From: Actinosynnema pretiosum
Lineage (GTDB): Bacteria > Actinomycetota > Actinomycetes > Mycobacteriales > Pseudonocardiaceae
Assembly (NCBI RefSeq): GCF_024171695.1
Contig: NZ_JAMTCF010000002.1
Coordinates: forward strand, 310,001-374,000
Length of the DNA: 64,000 bases
Reading direction: 5' to 3'
In this document: positions 17,926 to 27,480 of the stretch, one piece after another
How positions within the stretch are numbered: position 1 is the stretch's first letter
How the letters are laid out: each line of letters begins with the position of its first letter
Notes under the pieces: generated by a model
The model's input: only the letters and a program-made list of their open reading frames with translations
Database searches by the model: none
Told to the model about the DNA's origin: nothing
Program-made: the position numbers and the translations under genes

Positions 17926-18894
17926 GTGAGCCTTGGCGTGCAGTTGGTGATCGGGGACGAGGAACTGCTGGTCGAGCGGGCCGTGCGCGCCGCACTGGTG
18001 GCCGCGCGCGAAGCCGACTCGCAGGCCGATCTGACCCGCGTCCGGGTGAGCGACCTCACGCCTCCCGAGCTCGCTGAGTTGGTCAGCCCGTCGCTGTTCG
18101 CGGAGGGGCGGGTCATCGCGCTTGAGGCGGCGCAGGAGGCGAGCAAGGAGATCGCCGACGCGGTGATCTCCTACGTGAAGGCGCCTGCGGAGGGCGTGAC
18201 GCTGGTCGTCGTGCACACCGGTGGTGGGCGCAGCAAGGCGGCGAAGGAGCTGCCCGCCGCGCTGCGCAAGGCCGGGGCCGAGGTGACCGAGTGCCCGAAG
18301 ATCACCAGGGCGCCGGAGCGCGAGGCGTTCGTGCGCAACGAGATCCGCGCGGCCGGTGGCAAGGCCGATCCGGCGGCGATCGGGGCGCTGATCGAGGCCG
18401 TGGGCTCCGACCTGCGCGAACTGGCGGCGGCGGCGTCCCAGATGGTCGCCGACACCGACGGCAAGATCGATGAGGAGGCGGTCCGGCGGTACCACCGGGG
18501 ACGGGCCGAGGTGACCGGGTTCGCGGTGGCGGACAAGGCCGTCGTCGGTGACCGGGCGGGGGCGCTGGAGGCGTTGCGGTGGGCGTTGCAGCTCGGTGTG
18601 CCGCACGTGCTGGTGGCCGACGCGCTGGCGGACGCCGTGCGCACGGTCGCGCGCGTGTCGGCGGTGGGGCGGGGCGATCCGTTCAAGCTGGCGGGTGAGC
18701 TGGGGATGCCGCCGTGGAAGATCAAGAAGGCTCAGGGGCAGGTGCGCGGCTGGGACGGCGACGGCCTGGCGCGGGCGATGACGGTGGTGGCCGACCTGAA
18801 CGCCGAGGTGAAGGGCATGGCGGCGGACGCGGGTTACGCCCTGGAGCGGGCGGTGCTCAACATCGTCCGGGCCCACGGCGGCGCTCGGCGCTGA
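17926..18894 (+). CDS. holA: DNA polymerase III delta subunit
   Basis: 322 residues. Clamp-loader wrench subunit that opens the sliding clamp. Family pattern: LVIGDEELLVERAV at the N-terminus, followed by LFAEGRVIALEAAQE, GSDLRELAAAASQM, and the C-terminal helical domain ending WKIKKAQGQVRGW. GTG 17926 (or 17923, immediately before it) lies behind GGGAGGA. It is divergent from thrC and convergent with rpsT. The neighbour order comEC-holA-rpsT is widely conserved in actinobacteria. Confidence 0.9.
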   Translation: MSLGVQLVIGDEELLVERAVRAALVAAREADSQADLTRVRVSDLTPPELAELVSPSLFAEGRVIALEAAQEASKEIADAVISYVKAPAEGVTLVVVHTGGGRSKAAKELPAALRKAGAEVTECPKITRAPEREAFVRNEIRAAGGKADPAAIGALIEAVGSDLRELAAAASQMVADTDGKIDEEAVRRYHRGRAEVTGFAVADKAVVGDRAGALEALRWALQLGVPHVLVADALADAVRTVARVSAVGRGDPFKLAGELGMPPWKIKKAQGQVRGWDGDGLARAMTVVADLNAEVKGMAADAGYALERAVLNIVRAHGGARR

Positions 18895-19051
18895 CCGAGA
18901 ACCCACCACCGCTGCGATGAGGCGGGTAGCGCTGGCACAGGCTGCCCGCTGCTGACGTGGGCAACCCGTTGACGCAGATGAATTGCGGCTGGCATGGGCC
19001 GCCCACCGGCTGGTGCGAGCCGTCCGCCGCACTGCGGTGTCCGCCAACGCG

Positions 19052-19086
19052 ACGGGCGCCGCACCCCGGTGGGGTGCGGCGCCCGT
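19052..19086 (-). terminator. Perfect 16-bp hairpin downstream of rpsT
   Basis: ACGGGCGCCGCACCCC (19052-19067) and GGGGTGCGGCGCCCGT (19071-19086) are perfect reverse complements around a 3-nt loop. The hairpin sits between convergent holA and rpsT and could stop transcription from either side. No T tract follows on either strand. Confidence 0.8.
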
Positions 19087-19124
19087 TCAGCCGCTGCGGT
19101 CGCAGCCTGCCGGATCTGAGGGGA

Positions 19125-19385
19125 TCAGATCTGGTTGGCGCGCTTCGCCATGGCCGACTTCTTGTTCGCGGCCTGGTTGGCGTGGATCACGCCCTTGGAC
19201 ACGGCCTTGTCCAGCTTGCGGGACGCGTCCTGCACCAGGGCGAGGGCCTTGTCCTTGTCACCGGCCTCGGCGGCCTCGCGGAACTTGCGGATCGCGGTCT
19301 TCAGCGACGACTTGACGGCCTTGTTGCGCAGGCGCGCCTTCTCGTTGGTCTTGATCCGCTTGAGCTGGGACTTGATGTTCGCCAT
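19125..19385 (-). CDS. rpsT: 30S ribosomal protein S20 (bS20)
   Basis: 86 residues, the normal length. [18 protein letters not shown] at the start, [16 protein letters not shown] in the middle and the basic [12 protein letters not shown] at the end are diagnostic. ATG at 19385 is preceded by AAAGGTGG. It binds 16S rRNA in the body of the small subunit. The frame is open 12 codons further upstream but those are not conserved. Confidence 0.98.
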   Translation of the reverse strand: MANIKSQLKRIKTNEKARLRNKAVKSSLKTAIRKFREAAEAGDKDKALALVQDASRKLDKAVSKGVIHANQAANKKSAMAKRANQI

Positions 19386-19653
19386 GCGAAAGCCACCTTT
19401 TCCTCGGTCTTGGGGTCGCACCGCGCTGGTTGATCAGCTCCACCGGCCGTGATCCGGCGTCCCTCGCGGGGTGCTCGACCTGGCTGGCGGGTTTCCTCCA
19501 CGGCGGAATGCCGCGCGGTACGCGGCGACAACGGTAGCAAACGGTCACGGTGCGCACCCAATCCGGGTCCACGTGCCGTGACCTGCGCCGGTAAGGAGTC
19601 AACTGCACCACACCACTGAGGTAGCCGTACACCTGTCCGGTTACCGTGCGCCC

Positions 19654-20457
19654 GTGACGACCCCGCTCGACTGGTCCGGATTCGGCCACGTGTCCCTCGC
19701 CGGACTGCTGTTCCTCTGCCTCGCCGCCGCGCTCGCGGGCGCGGTCGACGCCGTCGTCGGCGGTGGCGGGCTGATCCAGCTGCCCGCGATGCTGCTGATC
19801 GGGCCCGGTGGGCAGCCGATCTACTCGCTCGCGACCAGCAAGGTCGCCGCCGTGGTCGGCACCGCCGCGGCCGTGCGCACCTACACCGTGCAGACCACCG
19901 TGGACTGGGCCGCAGCCCTGCCGATGGCGTTCGCGGCGTTCGTCGGCGCGGTCGGCGGCGCGGCGTTCGCGGGCAGCCTCGAACCGGGCGTGCTCAACGC
20001 CGTGGTGCTCGTCGCGCTGCTCGGCGTCGGTCTCTACACCTGGCGCAAGCCCGAGCTGGGCGTCGCCGACCGGCCCCGGTTCAGCCGTCCCGCCCAGCTC
20101 GCCGCGATGGCCACCGGCGGTGCGGTGATCGGCTTCTACGACGGGCTCGCCGGGCCCGGCACCGGGGCGTTCCTGGTGTTCCTGCTGGTCGGGCTGATCG
20201 GGTTCGCGTTCGTGCCCGCCTCGGCCACGGCCAAGATCGTCAACGTGGCCACGAACCTCGGCGCGCTGCTCTACTTCATCCCGGCGGGCAAGGTCCTGTG
20301 GGGACTGGGCGCGGTCATGGCGGTGTGCAACGCGGGCGGCGCGGTCGTCGGGGCCAGGCTCGCCGTGCGGCGCGGGTCCGGGTTCGTGCGCCGGGTGTTC
20401 CTGACCGTCGTGGTCGCGCTGGTGGTCAGCCTCGGGGTGAAGGCGGTGGCTGGATGA
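19654..20457 (+). CDS. TSUP (TauE/SafE) family membrane exporter
   Basis: 267 residues with about eight hydrophobic segments in two related halves. Each half begins with the family pattern: AGAVDAVVGGGGLIQLPAML in the first, and GFYDGLAGPGTGAFLVFLLV in the second. The family exports sulfite, sulfoacetate or related anions; the substrate here is unknown, and the sulfur operon is too far away to argue a link. GTG start at 19654. Its last 32 bp overlap the 3' end of the convergent VOC gene. Confidence 0.88.
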   Translation: MTTPLDWSGFGHVSLAGLLFLCLAAALAGAVDAVVGGGGLIQLPAMLLIGPGGQPIYSLATSKVAAVVGTAAAVRTYTVQTTVDWAAALPMAFAAFVGAVGGAAFAGSLEPGVLNAVVLVALLGVGLYTWRKPELGVADRPRFSRPAQLAAMATGGAVIGFYDGLAGPGTGAFLVFLLVGLIGFAFVPASATAKIVNVATNLGALLYFIPAGKVLWGLGAVMAVCNAGGAVVGARLAVRRGSGFVRRVFLTVVVALVVSLGVKAVAG

Positions 20458-21196
20458 TCCGGAACGTCGCGCCGGACGGGTCGCCGAGCGTGGTGAACCG
20501 CCCGAACGGGACCTCCACCACCGGGTGCACCACCACGCCGCCCAGCTCGCGGGCGCGCGTCGCGGCCAGGTCGGCGTCGGGCACGGTGAAGTAGGCCATC
20601 CAGTGCGCCGGGATCCCCTCGGGGACCGCGTCGTCCATGCTGAACACCCCGGCCACCACCTGCCCGTCCAGCGACAACCGCTGGTAGCCGGACCCCGGAG
20701 CCGGGTCCGGCTCCAGCCCGAGCACCGCCCGGTAGAACTCGACCGCGCCCGCCGCGTCCCTGGTGGCCAGCTCGTTCCACCACACCGCGCCCGGCTCGCG
20801 CACCACGTGCGCCCCGATGTGCGTGCCCGCCTCCCACAACCCGAACGCCGCGCCGGTCGGGTCGACCGCGAGCGCGCCCCGGCCGTCGGCGCCCGCGTCG
20901 AACGCCGGGCCGAGCTGCGTGCCGCCGTGCGCGACGAGCAGGGCGAGCGTGTCGTCCAGGTCGTCGGTGGCGAAGTAGGTCGTCCAGACCACGGGCAGCA
21001 GCGAGTCGTCCGGCACCCCGGTGAACCCGGCGACCGGCTTCCCCCGCACCAGCGCCCGCGTGCGCCCGGCCTCGACCTGCTCGAAGTCCCAGCCGAACAA
21101 CCCGCCGTAGAACTCGGCGGCGCCCGCCCGGTCGCCGGTCATCATGTCGACCCACGCGGGGGCGCCCTGCGGGTGCGGTTCGGTCAGCTCGGTCAT
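20426..21196 (-). CDS. VOC-superfamily protein with two glyoxalase-like domains
   Basis: 256 residues made of two repeats of the glyoxalase/bleomycin-resistance fold: residues about 12-125 (WVDMMTGDRAGAAEFYGGLF ... DPTGAAFGLWEAG) and 135-250 (WNELATRDAAGAVEFYRAVL ... DPSGATFRIIQP). Proteins of this type resemble hydroxylases such as that of Streptomyces 27 kDa antigen Cfp30B; the metal-binding His/Glu set is incomplete, so the activity is uncertain. ATG at 21196 is preceded by GAGGAGG. Confidence 0.85.
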   Translation of the reverse strand: MTELTEPHPQGAPAWVDMMTGDRAGAAEFYGGLFGWDFEQVEAGRTRALVRGKPVAGFTGVPDDSLLPVVWTTYFATDDLDDTLALLVAHGGTQLGPAFDAGADGRGALAVDPTGAAFGLWEAGTHIGAHVVREPGAVWWNELATRDAAGAVEFYRAVLGLEPDPAPGSGYQRLSLDGQVVAGVFSMDDAVPEGIPAHWMAYFTVPDADLAATRARELGGVVVHPVVEVPFGRFTTLGDPSGATFRIIQPPPSPRG

Positions 21197-21720
21197 GGGG
21201 CCTCCTCGGCGGCAGCGCAACGACGGTGGCACCTGACCGCACCGGTCGCCACTCGGGGACGGGCGGTGGGTGAGGTGGCGGATGGGGGAGGGGTGTGGTG
21301 GGGAGGGGCGGCGGGGGACTCCGGTGACCGAGGGCTGGTGGCTGGCGGCCGACCACCGATGGTGAGCGACGGCGTTGGGTGAGCGGGGGCGAGCGACGGC
21401 GTTGGGTGGGCGATGGCGGGCGGCTGGTGGTCGGGTGCTGTGGGGAGGGGTGACTCGTGAAGGAACGGAGAGGGGCGGGGAGGGGCGGAGCGCCTCTGGA
21501 AGCGGAGGCTGGGGCGGGGCAGGGGCGTGCTGTCCGGTGTGGCTGAGGCGGCTGAGAGGGCTGAGGCTGTCCGCGCGAGCGAGTGGTGGAAGCCCGCGCG
21601 TGGAAAAGCGCCGGCCCCGGCGGCCACCTCTGGTGAGGTGTGACGCCGGGGCCGGTGTCCCCCTAGTTCCCCCTTGTCCCCCTTCGCCGCCCCCGACCTC
21701 CCAGCCCCCCGACTGGGAAG
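21197..21720. other. Gene-free, G-rich interval
   Basis: Half a kilobase without a credible gene. It contains two plus-strand clusters of G runs (about 21284-21317 and 21464-21535) able in principle to form G-quadruplexes, and a short direct repeat GAGCGACGGCGTTGGGTG (about 21364-21380 and 21391-21408). A GC-rich hairpin lies near 21618-21660 (CCCCGG...CCGGGG) close to the end of the RHH gene. Confidence 0.5.
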
Positions 21721-21987
21721 TCACTCGTTCCGGGGAGGCGGCTCCAGGGGTGTCGTCGGATCGGGTTCCTGCGGCTGGTCGTCGTCCTTCCGCGCCGCCT
21801 TGCGGGGGCGGCCCCTGCGGGCCGGGGCGCCCGTCCCCGTGGGCAGCCTGCCCGCCTCGGTCAGCGCCCGGCGGAGCAGGAACTCGATTTGCGCGTTCGT
21901 GCTGCGCAGGTCGTCGTTCGCCCACCTGGTCAGCGCGTCGTGCACCGCCGGGTCCAGGCGCAGCAGGACGCTCTTGCGCTCGGCCAC
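21721..21987 (-). CDS. Small ribbon-helix-helix (Arc/CopG-like) DNA-binding protein
   Basis: 88 residues from the GTG at 21987. The pattern is VLLRLDPAVHDALTRWAND followed by LRSTNAQIEFLLRRALTEAG: a short beta strand, then two helices, the second with the N-x-x-I-E-x-L-L signature of Arc-type repressors. The C-terminal 40 residues are basic then acidic and proline-rich, likely unstructured (RRGRPRKAARK is AT-hook-like). The start lies 2 bp from the end of the SPFH gene, so the two are one operon, and it is a good candidate for the repressor of the palindrome at 22950. Confidence 0.82.
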   Translation of the reverse strand: MAERKSVLLRLDPAVHDALTRWANDDLRSTNAQIEFLLRRALTEAGRLPTGTGAPARRGRPRKAARKDDDQPQEPDPTTPLEPPPRNE

Positions 21988-21988
21988 G

Positions 21989-22906
21989 TCAGTGGTACAG
22001 CGACCCCGTGTTGACCACGGGCTGCGTCGCCTTGTCACCGCACAGGACCACCAGCAGGTTCGACACCATCGCCGCCTTCCGCTCCTCGTCCAGCTCCACC
22101 ACGTCCTCCTCGGCGAGCCGGTCCAGCGCCAGCTGCACCATGCCCACGGCGCCCTCCACGATCCGCGACCTGGCCGCGACCACCGCGCCCGCCTGCTGCC
22201 GCTGGAGCATGGCCTGGGCGATCTCCGGCGCGTACGCCAGGTGCGTCAGCCGCGACTCGATGACCTTGACCCCGGCCGCCTGGACCCGCGCCGCGATCTC
22301 GACCGACAGGGTCTCGGTGATCTCGTCCGCGTTCTCCCGCAGGGACAGCCCGGCCTCGTCGTGGTTGTCGTACGGGTAGCTGGTCGCGATGTGCCTGACG
22401 GCGGTCTCGGTCTGGGTGGCCACGAACTGCACGAAGTCGTCCACCTCGAACATCGCCCGCGCGGTGTCGTCGACCTGCCACACCACCACGGCGGCGATCT
22501 CGATCGGGTTGCCGTCCGCGTCGTTGACCTTCAGCGTGGTCGTCTCGTGGTTGCGGATCCTGGTGGAGACCTTCGCCTTCGTGGTGAACGGGTTCGTCCA
22601 GCGCAGGCCGTCGGCGCGCACCGTGCCGGTGTAGCGGCCGAGGAACTGGACCACGCGCGCCTCGCCCGGCGCGACCGTGAACAGCCCGCCCAGCACCACC
22701 ATGGCGACCGCCGAGACCAGGGCCCCCACCAGGATCAGCGGGATGTTGGCCGCCTGCGCGACCCCCAGCGCGACGAGCCCCGCGCCGCCGAGCACGGCCA
22801 GGAAGCCCACCACGGCCACGAGCGCGCCGCCCACCCCCGTCAGCTCGTGCTCGCGCACCGCCGGAGCCGGCATCCGCGCCTGCACCTCGCTCGTCGTCAC
22901 GCTCAT
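21989..22906 (-). CDS. SPFH/Band 7 membrane protein
   Basis: 305 residues. Two close N-terminal membrane segments ([22 protein letters not shown] and [22 protein letters not shown]) are followed by the Band 7/prohibitin domain with the characteristic [19 protein letters not shown] and the coiled C-terminal half ([22 protein letters not shown]). SPFH proteins form membrane microdomain scaffolds and cages. ATG at 22906 is preceded by GAGGGGTGG. It is co-transcribed with the RHH gene just downstream. Confidence 0.9.
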   Translation of the reverse strand: MSVTTSEVQARMPAPAVREHELTGVGGALVAVVGFLAVLGGAGLVALGVAQAANIPLILVGALVSAVAMVVLGGLFTVAPGEARVVQFLGRYTGTVRADGLRWTNPFTTKAKVSTRIRNHETTTLKVNDADGNPIEIAAVVVWQVDDTARAMFEVDDFVQFVATQTETAVRHIATSYPYDNHDEAGLSLRENADEITETLSVEIAARVQAAGVKVIESRLTHLAYAPEIAQAMLQRQQAGAVVAARSRIVEGAVGMVQLALDRLAEEDVVELDEERKAAMVSNLLVVLCGDKATQPVVNTGSLYH

Positions 22907-22949
22907 CGCGCCACCCCTCTCCCCCTCGCCGCACCTTGGCGGCTCTAGC

Positions 22950-22965
22950 AAAGTGATATCACTTT
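22950..22965 (-). promoter_or_regulatory. 16-bp perfect palindromic operator upstream of the SPFH-RHH operon
   Basis: AAAGTGATATCACTTT is a perfect inverted repeat 44 bp before the SPFH start codon, and AT-rich in a strongly GC-rich neighbourhood. On the minus strand it is preceded by GCTATAA and followed by GCTAGAG, which could provide promoter elements. Short symmetric AT-rich sites of this sort are typical for Arc/CopG-like repressors, and the operon encodes one. It also lies between divergent genes (GNAT at 23075). Confidence 0.75.
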
Positions 22966-23074
22966 TATAGCACCCTGGGTGGGGGTGCGCGCAACTCCGG
23001 GTTCGCGGGGGACCGGCGGGGCGACCGGTGCGGAGGCGGGGCAACCGGTGGGCGCGGCGGCGCGTCCCACTGCC

Positions 23075-23530
23075 GTGGAACCGATCCTGCGCAGGCCGAT
23101 CGGGCGCGACACCGCCCCGCTCGTCGAGCTCTACGTCCGCGCCCGTCGCAGCTACTACGAGGGCCACCTCCCCGAGGCCGAGCTGGTGGAGTGGGCCGAG
23201 GGGCTGCGCGCCGAGGGCTTCGACTACGACCGGCCCGACCGGCTGTGGACCTGCGCCGAGGTGGGCGGCGTCCCGGCGGGCTTCGCGCTCGTCAGCTTCG
23301 ACGGCGAGCTGCTCCAGCTCCAGGTCGACCCGCCGCACTGGGGGACGGGCGTCGGCCGCGCGCTGCACGACGCCGCGCTCGACGACCTGCGCGGCGCGGA
23401 CAACACCACCGCCTGGCTGCACGTGTTCGCCCCCAACGCCCGCGCCCGCGCCTTCTACACCCGCCTCGGCTGGCGCGACGTCGGCCCCGCCGAGCACGAC
23501 CACCGGCGGATGGAGCTCGACCTCGGGTGA
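23075..23530 (+). CDS. GNAT-family N-acetyltransferase
   Basis: 151 residues from the GTG at 23075, where family similarity begins ([20 protein letters not shown]). Acetyl-CoA site: [21 protein letters not shown], then [20 protein letters not shown]. The frame is open to 22979 but that extension runs over the presumed promoter. Substrate unknown. Divergent from the SPFH operon. Confidence 0.8.
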   Translation: MEPILRRPIGRDTAPLVELYVRARRSYYEGHLPEAELVEWAEGLRAEGFDYDRPDRLWTCAEVGGVPAGFALVSFDGELLQLQVDPPHWGTGVGRALHDAALDDLRGADNTTAWLHVFAPNARARAFYTRLGWRDVGPAEHDHRRMELDLG

Positions 23531-23963
23531 GCGGCCGGTCGTCCCGGCGGCGGGGCGACCGGTGGGTGCGTCGGGTGGGTGCGTCGGGTGGTGGGCGACC
23601 CGCCGAGCCGTCGCCGTGCCACCGCCGACCCACCGCCGAGGCGGCCTGCGGGCCGTCGCCGGCGCTGGGCCGATCGGCTGGTTCCCGACGCCGGTCCACA
23701 CCGGACGGTCCGGGACGCCCGCCCGATCGGCCGCCGGGGACACCCCCGTTCCCCCGCCCGAAGCACCCGACCGCCGTCCCGCCGCGCCCCTCTCGCCCGA
23801 CCGCCGCCCACCGCCGGACTCCGCGCGGCCCACCGGTCCCGCCGCCGCCCGCCACCACCGGAAACCGCTTTCCGCACCACCCGAAATCACCTCGTGTTTC
23901 CCCGGTGTTTCAGTCCTGCTGCCACCTGCTTCGGGCTGGTGCGAACCGGGTAAGCCCACGTCA
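23531..23963. other. Gene-free interval before the ATP-grasp operon
   Basis: 433 bp. Open frames cross it on both strands but read as proline/arginine-rich noise with no recognisable family. A short tandem repeat of GTGGGTGCGTCGG (about 23561-23590) is visible. The last 90 bp are more AT-rich and probably hold the promoter of the operon at 23964. Confidence 0.5.
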
Positions 23964-25625
23964 ATGATGTGGACCATGGACGAGAGCCGACCCCGCACCT
24001 CGCAGCTGCGTCGCACGGGGCCACGCGCCGAGGCCCGGCTCGGCGAGCTGTTCGAGGGCTACCTCGACCCCCGGCGCCCCCATGCGGGCGCGTACGACGA
24101 GATGTTCGGCGCCGACGCCTCCGTACGCTCCGCCTACCGCGCCCTCCACGACTCGATCGCCCCCTCGCGGGCCCCGGAGCTGAACGCCCGCGCCGAGGCG
24201 CTCGACCGCGCCTTCGTCGACCAGGGCATCACGTTCTCCCTGTCCGGCCAGGAGCGCCCGTTCCCGCTCGACCTCATCCCCCGCGTCATCACGGCGGGCG
24301 AGTGGAGCAAGCTCGAACGCGGCATCGTGCAGCGGGTCCGCGCCCTGGAGATGTTCCTCGCCGACATCTACGGCGACGCCCAGATCGTCCGCGACGGGGT
24401 GATCCCGCGCCGCCTCATCACCTCCTGCGAGCACTTCCACCGCGAGGCCGCCCTGATCAACCCGCCCAACGGCGTGCGCGTGCACGTCTCCGGCGTCGAC
24501 CTGGTCCGCGACGAGGCGGGCGTGTTCCGGGTGCTGGAGGACAACCTGCGCTCCCCGTCCGGGGTGTCCTACGTGATGGAGAACCGCCGCACCATGGCGC
24601 GCGTCTTCCCGGACCTGTTCGCCCAGCACCGGGTCCGCTCGGTCGGCGACTACGCCGTGCACCTGCTGCGCGCCCTGCGCAACGCCGCCGCCCCCAACGC
24701 CGCCGACCCGACCGTCGTCGTGCTCACCCCCGGCGTCGCGAACTCGGCCTACTTCGAGCACTCCCTGCTGGCCCGCCAGATGGGCGTCGAGCTGGTCGAG
24801 GGCCGCGACCTGTTCTGCCGCGACAACCTCGTCTACCTGCGCACCACCGAGGGCGAGCGGCAGGTCGACGTGATCTACCGGCGCATCGACGACACGTTCC
24901 TGGACCCGGTGCACCTGCGCCCCGACTCGGTCCTCGGCGTCGCCGGGCTGCTCAACGCGGCCCGCGCGGGCAACGTCGTCATCGCCAACGCGGTCGGCAA
25001 CGGCGTCGCCGACGACAAGCTCGTCTACACCTACCTGCCCGAGATCCTGGAGTACTACCTGGGCGAGAAACCGCTGCTGCCCAACGTGGACACCTACCGC
25101 TGCTGGCTGCCCGACGAGCGCGGCCACGTGCTGGACTCGCTGGACGAGCTGGTCGTGAAACCCGTCGAGGGCTCCGGCGGCTACGGCATCGTGTTCGGCC
25201 CGCAGGCCACCGCGAAGGAGCTGAACGCGCTGCGCCGCAGCATCCGCGCCAACCCGCGCGGCTGGATCGCGCAACCGGTGGTGCAGCTGTCGACCGTGCC
25301 CACCAAGATCGGCGACCGGCTCGCGCCCCGGCACGTGGACCTGCGGCCGTTCGCGGTCAACGACGGGAACTTCGTGTTCGTGCTGCCCGGCGGCCTCACC
25401 CGCGTCGCGCTGCCCGAGGGCAGCCTGATCGTGAACTCCTCGCAGGGCGGCGGCTCCAAGGACACCTGGGTGCTGGCCGCGCGCTCGTCCACCGTGGAGC
25501 GCGAGCTGGCCGAGCCGGGACTGGTCGCGCAGGCGGGCGTCGACTCGCCCGCCGCCGAGCGCGGTCCCGAGCTGACCACCGCCCAGCAGCAGCAACAGCA
25601 GCAGCAGTCCGCGAAGGAGGCCTGA
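23964..25625 (+). CDS. Circularly permuted ATP-grasp protein
   Basis: 553 residues (ATG 23964; ATG 23976 is possible). Matches the circularly permuted ATP-grasp type 2 family encoded with alpha-E and transglutaminase genes: [52 protein letters not shown], and [17 protein letters not shown]. The predicted chemistry is ATP-dependent ligation of a carboxylate to an amine, perhaps peptide tagging; the substrate is unknown. The last residues include eight consecutive glutamines encoded by CAG/CAA near 25585-25610, rare in such genomes. The stop overlaps the next start (TGATG). Confidence 0.93.
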   Translation: MMWTMDESRPRTSQLRRTGPRAEARLGELFEGYLDPRRPHAGAYDEMFGADASVRSAYRALHDSIAPSRAPELNARAEALDRAFVDQGITFSLSGQERPFPLDLIPRVITAGEWSKLERGIVQRVRALEMFLADIYGDAQIVRDGVIPRRLITSCEHFHREAALINPPNGVRVHVSGVDLVRDEAGVFRVLEDNLRSPSGVSYVMENRRTMARVFPDLFAQHRVRSVGDYAVHLLRALRNAAAPNAADPTVVVLTPGVANSAYFEHSLLARQMGVELVEGRDLFCRDNLVYLRTTEGERQVDVIYRRIDDTFLDPVHLRPDSVLGVAGLLNAARAGNVVIANAVGNGVADDKLVYTYLPEILEYYLGEKPLLPNVDTYRCWLPDERGHVLDSLDELVVKPVEGSGGYGIVFGPQATAKELNALRRSIRANPRGWIAQPVVQLSTVPTKIGDRLAPRHVDLRPFAVNDGNFVFVLPGGLTRVALPEGSLIVNSSQGGGSKDTWVLAARSSTVERELAEPGLVAQAGVDSPAAERGPELTTAQQQQQQQQSAKEA

Positions 25626-26569
25626 TGCTCGCCCGCAACGCCGAGTCGCTGTACTGGATCGGCCGCTACGTGGAGCGCGCCGACGACACCGCCCGCATCC
25701 TCGACGTCTCGGTGCACCAGCTGCTGGAGGACGCCACCGTCGACCCGGACAGCACCAGCCGCAGGCTGCTCGCCGTCCTCGGCATCGCGCCGCCCGCCGG
25801 GCTCAGCCTGGACGTGTGGTCGCTGACCGAGCTGGTCGCCTACTCCGAGGACAACGCCGGGTCCATCGTCGCCTCCGTCAACAGCGCCCGCGAGAACACC
25901 AGGGGCGCGCGCGAGGTCGTCTCCACCGAGATGTGGGAGTGCCTCAACGCCATGTACAACGCCGTCGAGGAGCGGCAGGCGTACGCCCGCGCGATGGGGC
26001 CGCACGCGTTCTTCGCGTTCGTGGAGGAGCGGGCCGCGATGTTCGCCGGGCTCGCCGACTCCACGATGAGCCGCGACGACGGCTGGCGGTTCCTGGTGCT
26101 GGGGCGGTCGGTCGAGCGGGTCGACATGATCGTGCGCCTGCTGCTGTCCCGCGTCGGCGACCGCGCGTCCTCGCCCGGCTGGGTGACCGTGCTGCGCTCG
26201 GCCGGGGCCCACGACACCTACCTGCGCACCTACCGGGGCGCGCTGGACGCCGGGCGCGTCGTGCAGTTCCTGCTGCTGGACCGGCTGTTCCCGCGCTCGG
26301 TGTTCCACGCCCTGCGGCAGGCCGAGGCGTGCCTGGAGCAGCTCGACCACCAGCCGACCGTGCGCGTCGGGGCGCGCGCGGAGGCGCTGCGGCTGCTCGG
26401 CCGGGCCCGCAGCGACCTGGAGTTCCTGCGCCCGCACGACCTGCTGGACGACCTGCCGCGCAGGCTGGCCGCGCTCCAGGCCACCGTCCGCGAGGTCGGC
26501 GAGGCGGTGTCCCAGCAGTACTTCCACACCGCGTCCTGGGTGGCCTGGACGAACGCCGAGGTGCACTAG
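25625..26569 (+). CDS. Alpha-E domain protein (DUF403)
   Basis: 314 residues, all helical. The family hallmark opening [24 protein letters not shown] is complete, with further conserved parts VNSARENTRGAREVVSTEMWE and FLVLGRSVERVDMIVRLLL. Always found beside the permuted ATP-grasp protein, with which it is thought to form a peptide-synthesis or peptide-modification unit. AAGGAGG lies directly before the start, and the start overlaps the previous stop. Confidence 0.93.
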   Translation: MLARNAESLYWIGRYVERADDTARILDVSVHQLLEDATVDPDSTSRRLLAVLGIAPPAGLSLDVWSLTELVAYSEDNAGSIVASVNSARENTRGAREVVSTEMWECLNAMYNAVEERQAYARAMGPHAFFAFVEERAAMFAGLADSTMSRDDGWRFLVLGRSVERVDMIVRLLLSRVGDRASSPGWVTVLRSAGAHDTYLRTYRGALDAGRVVQFLLLDRLFPRSVFHALRQAEACLEQLDHQPTVRVGARAEALRLLGRARSDLEFLRPHDLLDDLPRRLAALQATVREVGEAVSQQYFHTASWVAWTNAEVH

Positions 26570-27412
26570 ATGAGCTGGCGCGTGCGCGTGGTGCACACCA
26601 CCGGGTACCGGTACGACCTGCCGGTCACCCAGTCCTACAACGAGGCGCGGATGACCCCGCGCGCCGACCGGCGGCAGAACGTGGTGGTGTCCAGGGTGGA
26701 GACCACGCCCGCCACCCGCGCCTACCGGTACACCGACTACTGGGGCACCGAGGTGACCTCGTTCGACCTGCACGCGCCGCACGTGGAGCTGAAGGTCGTG
26801 GCGTCGTCGGTGGTGGAGACCGGGAGCGAGGAGGAGCCGGTCCGGACCGCGACGTGGGCGGACCTGCGGGCGGACTCGCTGCTGGACCGGTACACGGAGT
26901 TCCTGGGACCGACGCGGTACGTGCCGGTCGACCGGGAGCTGGCGGCGGTGGCGCGCTCGTTGCGCAAGGGGCGGCAGCCCGCGGACGCGGTGCTCGCGGC
27001 GAGCGCGTGGGCGCACGAGCGGCTGCGGTACCAGTCGGGGACGACCGGGGTGCACAGCTCGGCGATCGACGCGCTGCGGGCGGGGGAGGGCGTGTGCCAG
27101 GACTTCGCGCACCTGACCCTGGTGCTGCTGCGCGCGATGGGCGTGCCCGCGCGGTACGTGTCGGGGTACCTGCACACCAAGCCGGACGGGGCGGTGCGCG
27201 AGACGGTGCACGGCGAGAGCCACGCGTGGGTGGAGGCGTGGACCGGCGGCTGGTGGGGCCACGACCCGACGAACGCGATCCCGGTGGGGCCGAGGCACGT
27301 GTGGGTGGCGCACGGCCGCGACTACGCGGACGTGCCACCGCTGAAGGGCATCTACTCGGGCGGCGCCTCGTCGGGCCTGGCGGTGACGGTGGAGATCACC
27401 CGGTTGGCGTGA
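26570..27412 (+). CDS. Transglutaminase-like cysteine peptidase
   Basis: 280 residues. N-terminal bacterial transglutaminase-associated domain (VVHTTGYRYDLPVTQSYNEAR), then the papain-like transglutaminase core with Cys in GEGVCQDFAHL, His in GESHAWVEAW and Asp in GHDPTNA, the full catalytic triad. The start directly abuts the alpha-E stop. It is the third gene of the ATP-grasp/alpha-E/transglutaminase cassette, thought to hydrolyse or transfer the product of the first two. Confidence 0.93.
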   Translation: MSWRVRVVHTTGYRYDLPVTQSYNEARMTPRADRRQNVVVSRVETTPATRAYRYTDYWGTEVTSFDLHAPHVELKVVASSVVETGSEEEPVRTATWADLRADSLLDRYTEFLGPTRYVPVDRELAAVARSLRKGRQPADAVLAASAWAHERLRYQSGTTGVHSSAIDALRAGEGVCQDFAHLTLVLLRAMGVPARYVSGYLHTKPDGAVRETVHGESHAWVEAWTGGWWGHDPTNAIPVGPRHVWVAHGRDYADVPPLKGIYSGGASSGLAVTVEITRLA

Positions 27413-27480
27413 AAGCCCAAACCCAAGCACTAGCAGGCTGCAAGCTCACCGCCTCGCGGGCTGCAAGCTCACCGCACTAG

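Noticed and set aside
18895..19050. Possible tRNA or small RNA gene between holA and the rpsT terminator
   Set aside because: No cloverleaf with T-loop GTTCGAAT-type sequence or CCA-compatible acceptor could be drawn.
23531..23963. Coding extension of the ATP-grasp gene upstream to 23028
   Set aside because: The frame is open but reads through the GNAT gene in another frame and is Pro/Arg-rich; family similarity begins after the ATG at 23964/23976.
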